The position numbers and the translations under genes were made by a program. Positions 1-7,565 of a stretch of DNA of 48,975 bases are shown here, in pieces. This DNA comes from Pseudoalteromonas lipolytica. Lineage in GTDB: Bacteria; Pseudomonadota; Gammaproteobacteria; Enterobacterales; Alteromonadaceae. How positions within the stretch are numbered: position 1 is the stretch's first letter; every line of letters starts with the position of its first letter. The DNA is taken from contig NZ_FPAZ01000019.1 of the NCBI RefSeq assembly GCF_900116435.1, forward strand, positions 1 through 48,975. The letters run 5' to 3'. Under the pieces are notes generated by a model, which saw nothing but the letters and a program-made list of their open reading frames with translations, did no database searches and had not been told where the DNA came from.

Positions 1-5
1 AAAAA

Positions 6-33
6 AATCCGATACTATTTCTAATATCGGATT
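6..33 (-). terminator. Intrinsic terminator-like hairpin, minus strand
   Basis: A perfect 9-bp inverted repeat (AATCCGATA at 6-14, TATCGGATT at 25-33, 10-nt loop) is followed on the minus strand by a run of seven T (positions 7-1). No run of T follows it on the plus strand. The next gene to the right points the other way, so what it terminates is unclear. It could end a short minus-strand RNA starting in 34-158 or stop antisense transcription. Confidence 0.5.
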
Positions 34-47
34 GTGAAGCTATGAAA

Positions 48-87
48 AGATCAGTCAAGTGATCATAAAAATATGCTTAACTGATCT
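48..87 (-). repeat. Long imperfect dyad upstream of the hybrid kinase
   Basis: Arms AGATCAGT (48-55) and ACTGATCT (80-87) are perfectly complementary, and further pairing inside (AAG/CTT, CAT/ATG) gives a near-continuous 40-bp dyad. On the minus strand the arm is followed by TTTTC, so it may be a second weak minus-strand terminator. It could also be an operator for the kinase gene at 159. Confidence 0.35.
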
Positions 88-158
88 GCATTACACCTAG
101 AGTGGGCTTTATTGTGAAATGTGAACTACAATTATGCTTAAAAATAAATGAGTAATAC

Positions 159-1907
159 ATGTTGAAGCTAGTTAAGGATATCCGACAACGATATCGGTGG
201 GGGTTATCAGCCATTGCTATTTTGATAACCATCTCTGCTGCCCTAATGCAGACTCTTTTTTATGTGCAAAAAGGGGATGCGAAGGTGATCAACATTGCCG
301 GTAAGCAGCGGATGCTTTCACAAAAAATAGCGCTGCATGGAAATGCCTTGATCTATCAGGATTCAGAGCGTCTAAAAGAGCAACATCGTAGGTTGTTACA
401 GCAGGCTGTAGAACAATTTGTGTCAGGACATCAGTTTTTACTTGAACAAGACAATGGCGAATTTATTCATTTAAACTCTGCACTCGAAGCGCATTACTTT
501 TCTCCTCCAAACCAACTTGATGCGCATGTTAAGCGCTACATAAGTCAGGCTCAGCAGTTATTAAATAGTCGCACTAACTCCAGCAATATAGACAGTTCTA
601 TTTTTGTGAGCGAACAATTAGAGGCGCTGCTAACTAAGTTAGATCAAGCGGTAAAATTACTCGAGCAAGAATCGGTGTATAAAGTCACGATTATCTCGGT
701 ACTTGAGGTGGTGTTTTGGCTTGCTGCTATTGTGTTGTTAATCATAGAGCTTATTTTTATTTTTAAACCAATGGAAAAGCTGATTGCAAATACCATTCAG
801 AAATACCAACAACAAAAAGAGTATGCAGAGCGGGTTAATAAAAATAAAGAGCGGTTTATTGCGCGAACAAGTCATGAGTTCAGAACCCCCTTGCAAGGTC
901 TTACCTCGTCGATAGAAGCGCTTGATATTAGCGATAATCAACAACTGACGAAGCAACAAGCCATATACTGCGTTAACCGTTTGGTAGCTATGCTCGATGA
1001 GCTACTCGATTTACAACAGCTATCATCAGGCGACTGGCAGCTAAAGCCACATTCAAGCAACTTACTAACCACCTTGAATCAAGCTATTGCGCCTTATAAG
1101 TACGCGTGTAACGATAAAAATATTACGCTCAGTGTGAATATGTCTGAGGCATTAGACAAAGACGTGGTGACCGATCACGCAAGGCTACAACAAGTGCTTT
1201 CTGAGCTTATCAATAATGCGGTTAAGTTCACCCCTAAACAAGGTCGAATTGCCGTGAATGCGATTTGCAAAGGTCACAAACAGGTTATTCTGGAAGTGCA
1301 AGATAATGGCACCGGTTTTGAGCATCCTCCTGCTGAGCTACTTGACTTTGAGCATGATAGCGAACAGCATTTTCAGGGCTTAAAAACAGGCCTTTTACGG
1401 GTTATGCATATTGTAAAAGCACTGAATGGCAAGATTGAGTTTCAAAACGTTCAGCCTCATGGGGTTAAAGTCGTTATTCATTTGGATCTCGAAAATGCCC
1501 CCAAATCTGAAATGCCAATGCAGTTACCAACAAACCTGCATTGCTTAATAGTTGAAGATAATCCTCTCAATGCCACAATTTTAGGGCGTATTATTAGTCA
1601 GTTTGACTTTAGTTATGACATTGCGAGTAATGGCTTAATTGCGACAAGTATGACAGCTGAAAAAAAATACGATGTGATATTTATGGATTTAAACATGCCA
1701 GTTATGGATGGTTTTAAGGCAACAGATATTATCCGCAATGAACAATCGCTATTAACGCCGATACTTGCCGTAACAGCCAACACCTCGAATGAGGACTTGC
1801 AACGAATTTATGACTTAGGCGCCGATATGCATGTGTATAAGCCGATTTCAGTCGAGTCAGTGCAAAAAGCCCTCGGCGCATTATTCACAGAGGGCAAACA
1901 GGGATAA
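159..1907 (+). CDS. Hybrid sensor histidine kinase with PilJ/NarX-like periplasmic domain
   Basis: Inner-membrane hybrid histidine kinase of 582 residues. Transmembrane helices lie at about 13-36 and 178-202 and enclose a periplasmic domain that begins with the NIAGKQRMLSQK motif of PilJ/NarX-type helical sensor domains. The cytoplasmic part has a HisKA helix with the phosphoacceptor His239 (RTSHEFRTP), an HATPase domain with N box (LINNAVKFTP, 350-359) and G1 box (DNGTGF, 382-387), and a C-terminal receiver (about 461-578) with phosphoacceptor Asp510 (FMDLNMPVMDGF) and Lys561. No separate response regulator or HPt gene is adjacent, so its output is unknown. The sensor family suggests a small anion or type IV pilus-related signal, but nothing here identifies the ligand. 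Confidence 0.85.
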   Translation: MLKLVKDIRQRYRWGLSAIAILITISAALMQTLFYVQKGDAKVINIAGKQRMLSQKIALHGNALIYQDSERLKEQHRRLLQQAVEQFVSGHQFLLEQDNGEFIHLNSALEAHYFSPPNQLDAHVKRYISQAQQLLNSRTNSSNIDSSIFVSEQLEALLTKLDQAVKLLEQESVYKVTIISVLEVVFWLAAIVLLIIELIFIFKPMEKLIANTIQKYQQQKEYAERVNKNKERFIARTSHEFRTPLQGLTSSIEALDISDNQQLTKQQAIYCVNRLVAMLDELLDLQQLSSGDWQLKPHSSNLLTTLNQAIAPYKYACNDKNITLSVNMSEALDKDVVTDHARLQQVLSELINNAVKFTPKQGRIAVNAICKGHKQVILEVQDNGTGFEHPPAELLDFEHDSEQHFQGLKTGLLRVMHIVKALNGKIEFQNVQPHGVKVVIHLDLENAPKSEMPMQLPTNLHCLIVEDNPLNATILGRIISQFDFSYDIASNGLIATSMTAEKKYDVIFMDLNMPVMDGFKATDIIRNEQSLLTPILAVTANTSNEDLQRIYDLGADMHVYKPISVESVQKALGALFTEGKQG

Positions 1908-1925
1908 GTTGTTTAAAATGAAGAG

Positions 1926-2549
1926 TTAGTGTCTAACTTTTATGTCACCAACGCCGACTTCTACGTCAATGTTGTACTGACCGTTGCCTTGGTAACTTGA
2001 CTGTGAGCTCACCACTTTACGGTGCGTGTTAGCCTCATTTTTTAAGCCACGAATTTTGGTATCACCAACACCTGACTCTAATTCAATGCGTTTGTAGTCA
2101 TCAAGTGCACTATCGATCCGCACTGCACCGACACCCAGTTCAATCTCAACCGAATTGCTCAGTTCATTAATCTCAATGTCACCCACACCTAATTCAACAT
2201 CAATCGCCATTGATTTTGGCATTTTAACTAACCAATTTTGTTGAATGTCATCGTTATCTAATTTCAAACTTAATAGATTAGCGCGTTGAGAGTGGTTCAG
2301 TTCGATGTCTGACAAGTCAATCTCTGAGCCAAACCAGCCTTTGTCATTTTTTGGCTCAATACGAATGGTGACGTGTACTTCGCTGCCGTCATAGCTTTGT
2401 ACTTCTAAGCTGCCCACCGGAAAGTCGATATCAAGCTGACTGGCATTATTAATCGCAAACGTGTGATTGAGTTCACGTGAATCTTTTGCCATTGCTTGTG
2501 AGGTTGTCAGTATTAAGCCCACTGCTGCTACACCCAGTAATTTTTTCAT
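1926..2549 (-). CDS. Exported protein with GVG-type beta repeats (DUF4097-like)
   Basis: A 207-residue protein with a clear Sec signal peptide (MKKLLGVAAVGLILTTSQAMA, cleavage near 21/22). The second half carries four copies of a short beta-strand repeat, E-x-G-V-G-[DA]-x-[ERK]-[IV], centred near residues 121, 139, 160 and 199. A weaker copy lies near 45. This pattern resembles the DUF4097 adhesin-like beta-solenoid group, but I assign it by pattern only. It is probably periplasmic or surface-associated. It is convergent with the kinase gene, with an 18-bp gap and no obvious terminator. Function unknown. Confidence 0.7.
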   Translation of the reverse strand: MKKLLGVAAVGLILTTSQAMAKDSRELNHTFAINNASQLDIDFPVGSLEVQSYDGSEVHVTIRIEPKNDKGWFGSEIDLSDIELNHSQRANLLSLKLDNDDIQQNWLVKMPKSMAIDVELGVGDIEINELSNSVEIELGVGAVRIDSALDDYKRIELESGVGDTKIRGLKNEANTHRKVVSSQSSYQGNGQYNIDVEVGVGDIKVRH

Positions 2550-2677
2550 TGTATGTTCCTGTTAATGACCTTTTATACCTTAGTCGCAGCGGTGATTAAA
2601 AAAGGTTTAAACGGTTTTTAATTTTTTATTGAATGCGGTAACGTCGAACTAAACATAACGTGGAATGAGGGTTCAAA

Positions 2678-4135
2678 GTGCAACAAACGCAGTTGGTTAA
2701 TGTTAAAGCCAGCCTAAAAGGGCAGGGCAATGATGTATATTGTGTAGACAATTTAAGCATGACAGTATCAGCATCGCAGCACTGGGTGTTACTAGGTGCA
2801 AATGGGGCCGGAAAGTCGGCAATAGCGGCTGTTATCGCTGGGTTTGCTACTATCGAACAAGGCCAGTACACAAATAGTTTTGAGCGCGTCGCGCTGGTAT
2901 CGCCAGATAGACAAAAGCAATTACTTGCAGAAGAATTAAACAAAGATCAGGACGATATTATTGAAGGGGTGTCTTCATTCAGTCGTGTCAGCGACCTCAT
3001 TTTAGCAGGTCGAAGCCCTCAACAAATCGACAATCAGCTGCTCAATCAGCTATTAGGGACCTTTGATTTTGAAAGTAAACTACATAAAGCGTTTCGTGAT
3101 TTATCGACCGGTGAAACACGTAAATTAATGCTGATCCAAGCGTTAATAGGTCAGCCTGAGCTATTGGTACTTGATGAGCCCTTTGATGGCTTAGATGTAG
3201 CAGCGATGACTGAATTGAACCATCAGTTAGCAAAGTTAAGTGAAACAACAACGATGGTTTTTGTGCTTAATCGCTTATCTGAGATTCCAGACTGTGTTGA
3301 TCATTATGCGTTTATAAAAGACGGTAAAGTTACTCATCAATTAGCGCAGCCAAGTGCTGAACAGCGAGATGATTTACTTAAACTATTGCATCTAACACAC
3401 ACCGATTTAGAGATACCAGAGGCTGATAGTGACCATCAAGCACCACCGCTTATTGACCCTATCCTGGTTAAACTCACGAATGTGTCGGTCAGCTTTGGCG
3501 GAAAAGCTATTTTTGAAAAGCTTAATTGGCAAATTAATCAAGGCGAGCATTGGCAATTAACCGGCAAAAACGGTTCTGGTAAAACCTGCCTATTAAACCT
3601 CATTACTGGCGATAACCCACAGTGTTATAACAACGACATCAAGGTATTTGGTTATCAGCGGGGGAGTGGCGAAAGTATTTGGCAAATAAAGCAGCATATT
3701 GGTTATATTTCTAATGCGTTACACATGGACTACCGTGTGGGTACTTCGGCGTTGAATACGATTATTTCTGGTTTTTATGACAGTATTGGCCTTTATCAAA
3801 AAGCGAGTGATAAACAGCTGGCTATAGCTAAAAATTGGCTAGCACTACTTGGCTTAAGTGATAAACAAAACAGTTCATTTACTCAGTTGTCATTTGGTGA
3901 TCAACGCTTGTTGTTGATTGCCCGCGCGATGGTTAAGCATCCTAACTTACTCATTCTCGATGAGCCATGTTTAGGGCTTGATGAGGCAAACAGACAGCGG
4001 GTTTTATTATTAATCAAAAAAATTTGCAGCGCAAAAACCAGTACCGTGATTTATGTTAATCACCATGCAAGCGATCACATTGCTGGAATAGCGCATTATT
4101 TAGAGATGGAAAATGACATAAAAAAAGCGCCTTAG
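2678..4135 (+). CDS. Tandem ABC ATPase, ModF-like, no permease nearby
   Basis: A 485-residue protein made of two complete ABC ATPase domains. Domain 1 (about 1-235) has Walker A GANGAGKS, signature LSTGE and Walker B LLVLDEP. Domain 2 (about 260-480) has Walker A GKNGSGKT, a signature-like LSFGDQ and Walker B LLILDEP. No membrane-spanning segment is present and no permease or binding-protein gene is adjacent, so a classical importer role is not supported. The layout matches the ModF/PhrA group, originally annotated as molybdenum transport ATPase and never well explained. Start is GTG at 2678 with TGAGG 7 nt upstream. The coding end runs into a terminator hairpin. Confidence 0.75.
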   Translation: MQQTQLVNVKASLKGQGNDVYCVDNLSMTVSASQHWVLLGANGAGKSAIAAVIAGFATIEQGQYTNSFERVALVSPDRQKQLLAEELNKDQDDIIEGVSSFSRVSDLILAGRSPQQIDNQLLNQLLGTFDFESKLHKAFRDLSTGETRKLMLIQALIGQPELLVLDEPFDGLDVAAMTELNHQLAKLSETTTMVFVLNRLSEIPDCVDHYAFIKDGKVTHQLAQPSAEQRDDLLKLLHLTHTDLEIPEADSDHQAPPLIDPILVKLTNVSVSFGGKAIFEKLNWQINQGEHWQLTGKNGSGKTCLLNLITGDNPQCYNNDIKVFGYQRGSGESIWQIKQHIGYISNALHMDYRVGTSALNTIISGFYDSIGLYQKASDKQLAIAKNWLALLGLSDKQNSSFTQLSFGDQRLLLIARAMVKHPNLLILDEPCLGLDEANRQRVLLLIKKICSAKTSTVIYVNHHASDHIAGIAHYLEMENDIKKAP

Positions 4136-4144
4136 GCGCTTTTT
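4122..4144. terminator. Bidirectional terminator overlapping the ATPase stop codon
   Basis: GCGCC (4127-4131), loop TTA, GGCGC (4135-4139), flanked by A5 on the left and T5 on the right. The stop codon TAG (4133-4135) of the ABC ATPase lies in the loop and the base of the stem. It can serve both convergent genes. Confidence 0.85.
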
Positions 4145-4159
4145 GGACATGCAATTGAT

Positions 4160-5038
4160 TTAAATGCGTGTCACCGTAAAGCCTTTATCGGCTAGCTGTT
4201 TAAGTAAACCGTGCTGCTCAGGCAAATGCAGTGCCCCGACTGCTATAAATAGCTTTTCTTTACCGATACGCTTAGATAATTGCTCAACCCAGTTGTTGTT
4301 GCGATCAATTAGCATCACTTGTTCACTGAGTTCACCATACTGTGAGTCATCAAAACTTTCGTTATAAAATTGAGTGAGTGTTTCCATATCACCCGACTTC
4401 CACGCGTTTATTAAACCAAAGAAATAGGTGTCGGCATCGGCGAGTTGCGCGAAAGTTTCTTCAATCATTTTATCATTCATGATTGCCAAGTGTTCAAACA
4501 TTTCCATTTGTCGTTCTAGCGTTTCAAGCTCACCCACTGAAATTTTATGGTCTTTAGCGTAAGCAAGGACTTGCTTGTCAATTCCGTATTGGTCAGAAAA
4601 CCCCACTTTTTGAAACTCCATTTGCATCATGGTTATCATGACGGCCCACGGTGCTAAGTTTTTAAACATAGCAATATCTATGGACTTATCAGCAAAGTAT
4701 TTTTGCAGTTTGGCATAGTTAGCTTCAGAGAGTTCTGACTGTAATGTTTTGCCGTCTTTTAGCATCATAAAAGGCAATGAGCGACGTTGCATATCGACAG
4801 GAGATATCGCACTGATATCGACTTCAACGATGACTTTATCGGTCTTATCAAGTGCATTGGTTACTTTGCTTGGCAGTCCTTGCATACTTTTATCACCGAC
4901 ATGCACCGTGCCGAATAAATATGAGGCAATGCCGTTTTTCTCTACTTTCCAAAGTCCTGGTTCAGCAAATACTTGCTGACTAAAGCCCAGTAGTAGTAGA
5001 ACAAAAAACAGGGCATTAATACGCTGTATGAATTTCAT
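4160..5038 (-). CDS. TraB/GumN family exported protein
   Basis: A 292-residue protein of the TraB/GumN family (Tiki-like fold). A signal peptide (hydrophobic FFVLLLLGFSQQVFA) is followed by the N-terminal motif YLFGTVHVG with a conserved His, and the C-terminal motif FIAVGALHLPEQHG carries the second conserved Gly-x-x-His. Relatives are proposed metallopeptidases, and several bacterial members are simply called GumN. The start at 5038 is preferred over the upstream in-frame ATG at 5053, because AAGGA stands about 6 nt before 5038 and nothing resembling a ribosome site precedes 5053. Likely periplasmic. Confidence 0.8.
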   Translation of the reverse strand: MKFIQRINALFFVLLLLGFSQQVFAEPGLWKVEKNGIASYLFGTVHVGDKSMQGLPSKVTNALDKTDKVIVEVDISAISPVDMQRRSLPFMMLKDGKTLQSELSEANYAKLQKYFADKSIDIAMFKNLAPWAVMITMMQMEFQKVGFSDQYGIDKQVLAYAKDHKISVGELETLERQMEMFEHLAIMNDKMIEETFAQLADADTYFFGLINAWKSGDMETLTQFYNESFDDSQYGELSEQVMLIDRNNNWVEQLSKRIGKEKLFIAVGALHLPEQHGLLKQLADKGFTVTRI

Positions 5039-5290
5039 AACTTTCCTTTTCATGCTGTTGTTGTTTTCAATACTAAACTAATTTTCACAGAGAGGTTTAA
5101 TAAAATGAGGACAACCCGAAAAAAATTACCTATGAAAGCTAAAAATTAATCAATCATTTAATTGGTTATAACGAGGTGTGAAATTTCAATAGCTAGCTAT
5201 ATGTGAATTTTTAATCTTAAATACAGTTAATATTAGATATTTATTTCTTTAATTTCGTTTTTCGTGATGTTTTTTGAATTGATTTTTATG

Positions 5291-5319
5291 TTGACTTGAG
5301 GGGCTGGGCGCGGTACTAA
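5291..5319 (+). promoter_or_regulatory. Sigma70 promoter of the ilv operon
   Basis: -35 TTGACT (5291-5296), 17-bp spacer, -10 TACTAA (5314-5319), predicting a start near 5326. This would give a leader of about 240 nt that includes ilvL and the attenuator. The rest of 5054-5290 is AT-rich and I see no gene in it. Confidence 0.7.
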
Positions 5320-5381
5320 TAGAAAAAGGCAGCGGGATGGCTAGATTTCCGCAACAAATGACACGAATTTGGTATCAGTAA

Positions 5382-5453
5382 ATGCTTACAAATAAACTAT
5401 CTCTAATCCTAATTAACGTCGTGGTGATTATTATTACCGCGGGGGCTACTTAG
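5382..5453 (+). CDS. ilvL: ilv operon leader peptide
   Basis: A 23-codon ORF just before the attenuator. It contains two Leu codons followed by Ile-Leu-Ile, then the block V-V-V-I-I-I, ending T-A-G-A-T. The VVVIII block matches the regulatory stretch of E. coli IlvL. Ribosome stalling at Leu, Val or Ile codons when those charged tRNAs are scarce would favour the antiterminator. An even shorter ORF (5358-5381) stops with TAA directly abutting the ilvL ATG and could couple translation, but this is speculative. The ribosome site is weak. Confidence 0.85.
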   Translation: MLTNKLSLILINVVVIIITAGAT

Positions 5454-5482
5454 TGCTTAGAGAAAAGTGAAGCATTAAAAAA

Positions 5483-5515
5483 GCCCCCCGCACTTAACAG
5501 TCCGGGGGGCTTTTT
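5483..5515 (+). terminator. ilv attenuator terminator
   Basis: GCCCCCCG (5483-5490) pairs with CGGGGGGC (5503-5510), followed by TTTTTG. An upstream GC-rich segment at 5438-5447 (CGCGGGGGCT), which includes the last ilvL codons, can pair with the 5' arm (AGCCCCCCGC) with one bulged base. That supplies the competing antiterminator. The arrangement is leader peptide, antiterminator, terminator, operon. Confidence 0.9.
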
Positions 5516-5564
5516 GTTTTAACCGCAAAAAATACACAATGTCACTGAGGAATGAGGATTTAAG

Positions 5565-7214
5565 ATGACAGGCGCAGAGTTAACAATCGATTTATTAGCC
5601 AAACATGGCGTAAAGGATGTCTTTGGTTACCCGGGTGGTGCCATCATGCCTATTTACGACGCTTTGTATGGCGCGCCAGTCAAACATTATTTGACCCGTC
5701 ATGAACAAGGCGCTGGCTTTGCCGCTGTAGGTTTTGCACGTAGTACGGGTAAGTTGGGAGTGTGTTTTGCAACGTCAGGCCCGGGTGCGACCAACCTTAT
5801 CACGGCATTGGCTGATGCGATGATGGATTCGGTGCCATTACTGGCGATAACGGGGCAAGTGCCTACCGCAGCGATTGGCTCAGATGCATTCCAAGAGATT
5901 GATGTACTCGGTATGTCGTTGTCTTGTACAAAGCACAGCTACATGGTTGAACGCCCTGAAGATTTAGCTGAAATACTGCAAGAAGCCATCCACCTAGCGC
6001 AAACAGGGCGTCCGGGTCCTGTGTTAGTCGATATTCCTAAAGACATTCAAATGGCACAGGTGCCATTCCATCCTTGGTTAGCGGCAGAAGATACGTTGCC
6101 AAAACTTGACCCCAACCAAGTTGCCATTGCGAATCAAATATTAAGTGAAGCACAACGACCCGTTGCCTATGTGGGGGGCGGTGTACAAGCCGCAGATGCA
6201 CAAAACGAGCTTATGCAGTTTTTAGAAAAAACCCACATGCCAGCGGTAACAACGTTAAAAGCGTTGGGGAGTGTGTTACCTGATTACGAGTACGACCTTG
6301 GCATGCTAGGTATGCACGGTGGCAAAGCGGCTAATTTAGCAGTACAAGAATGCGATGTTTTAGTGTGTATTGGTGCGCGCTTTGATGACCGAGTTACGGG
6401 CAACCTAAGTAAGTTTGCCGCAAAAGCTAAAGTTATTCATTTGGATATCGATGCAGCAGAAATCGGCAAACGAAAGCCTGTAAAAGCGTCTCTCGTCGCT
6501 GACTTAAAAACGTCTCTACCGCAACTCGATTGCTTTGTAACCCCAGATGAGTGGCTTTTGCACATTGAAAGTATGATGAAAGAGCATGCGTGGCGTTATG
6601 ACTACCCGGGTGAAAAAGTATTTGCGCCTTACCTGCTAAATCAACTGAGCCAAAAAATGCCGAAGACCGGTGTGGTGTGCTGTGATGTGGGCCAGCATCA
6701 AATGTGGGTTGCACAGCATATGAAGTTTTCGCACCCCAGCAATCATTTAAGCAGTGGCGGGGCGGGTACGATGGGCTTTGGTTTGCCTGCGGCAATAGGT
6801 GCACAAGTGGCACGCCCAGACGATTTTGTTATTACGGTCTCGGGTGATGGCTCAATCATGATGAACATTCAAGAGCTGGCGACAATTCGCCGTAATAATT
6901 TACCAGTAAAAATACTTATCTTAGATAACCAGCGTTTAGGCATGGTACGTCAATGGCAGCAGTTATTTTTCGAGGGGCGTTATTCTGAGACCAATCTTTC
7001 AGATAACCCTGATTTTGTTCAACTCGCTGCAGTGTTTGGTATCCCAGGTCAAACTGTGACAAGAGCGGATGAAGTTGACACGGCGATTGATGCACTTGTG
7101 AATAGTCAAGGTCCTTACATTTTACATGTCTGTATCGATGACAAAGAAAATGTATGGCCGCTTGTACCACCCGGTGCAGCCAATGATGAGATGATGACGG
7201 AGACTGTAAAATGA
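5565..7214 (+). CDS. ilvG: Acetolactate synthase large subunit
   Basis: Acetohydroxyacid synthase catalytic subunit, 549 residues, which condenses two pyruvates to acetolactate or pyruvate with 2-oxobutyrate. The N-terminal ThDP (PYR) domain has VFGYPGGAIMP and the conserved catalytic Glu47 in RHEQGA. The C-terminal domain carries the ThDP/Mg binding GDG (427-429) followed by the conserved N-rich segment. Length and start match E. coli IlvG (548 residues), and here the gene is intact. GAGGAT precedes the ATG. It overlaps ilvM by 4 nt (ATGA), typical of translational coupling of large and small subunits. Confidence 0.95.
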   Translation: MTGAELTIDLLAKHGVKDVFGYPGGAIMPIYDALYGAPVKHYLTRHEQGAGFAAVGFARSTGKLGVCFATSGPGATNLITALADAMMDSVPLLAITGQVPTAAIGSDAFQEIDVLGMSLSCTKHSYMVERPEDLAEILQEAIHLAQTGRPGPVLVDIPKDIQMAQVPFHPWLAAEDTLPKLDPNQVAIANQILSEAQRPVAYVGGGVQAADAQNELMQFLEKTHMPAVTTLKALGSVLPDYEYDLGMLGMHGGKAANLAVQECDVLVCIGARFDDRVTGNLSKFAAKAKVIHLDIDAAEIGKRKPVKASLVADLKTSLPQLDCFVTPDEWLLHIESMMKEHAWRYDYPGEKVFAPYLLNQLSQKMPKTGVVCCDVGQHQMWVAQHMKFSHPSNHLSSGGAGTMGFGLPAAIGAQVARPDDFVITVSGDGSIMMNIQELATIRRNNLPVKILILDNQRLGMVRQWQQLFFEGRYSETNLSDNPDFVQLAAVFGIPGQTVTRADEVDTAIDALVNSQGPYILHVCIDDKENVWPLVPPGAANDEMMTETVK

Positions 7215-7456
7215 AACACACCCTAACGATTGCACTCAAAAATCAAAGTGTCGCTGTTGAGCGCTTTTTACGCGTTGCCCGTCATCGCGGTTTTGATCTA
7301 ACAAAAATGAACTTAGAAATGGCAGAAGATGCATTCAGAGTGACTATGACAGTGGTTAGCGATAAACCCATTCATTTATTAACGTCGCAGTTAAATAAAT
7401 TGGTCGATGTAAAGCATGTGACGCTTGAGAGTCAGCTGCAACAGCAAGCAATTTAA
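7211..7456 (+). CDS. ilvM: Acetolactate synthase II small (regulatory) subunit
   Basis: An 81-residue ACT-domain protein, regulatory subunit of the IlvG enzyme. The sequence begins with the ACT strand HTLTIALKNQSVAVERFLRVARHRGF and continues with a second alpha-beta unit. It is short like E. coli IlvM (87 residues) rather than the longer IlvH/IlvN type. The start overlaps the ilvG stop by 4 nt. It is followed by a 109-bp gap with a small perfect hairpin (7533-7548). Confidence 0.92.
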   Translation: MKHTLTIALKNQSVAVERFLRVARHRGFDLTKMNLEMAEDAFRVTMTVVSDKPIHLLTSQLNKLVDVKHVTLESQLQQQAI

Positions 7457-7532
7457 TCACAGACAAATTCAACAGGTAACTAGAGCAGCACAGACTATGC
7501 TTTAGTAAGAAATAAATTAGGAATGAGGAAGT

Positions 7533-7548
7533 CAGTGGCACGCCACTG
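7533..7548 (+). promoter_or_regulatory. Small hairpin just upstream of the ilvD ribosome site
   Basis: CAGTGG (7533-7538), CACG loop, CCACTG (7543-7548). It ends 7 nt before the AGAGG ribosome site of ilvD (7556-7560). It may be an intercistronic stabilising or processing structure. No run of T follows, so it is not a terminator. Confidence 0.35.
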
Positions 7549-7565
7549 CAACAACAGAGGTAACT

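Noticed and set aside
5105..5143. 12-codon ORF upstream of the ilv promoter
   Set aside because: The ribosome site is about 11 nt away, there is no family match, and it lies upstream of the predicted ilv transcript start.
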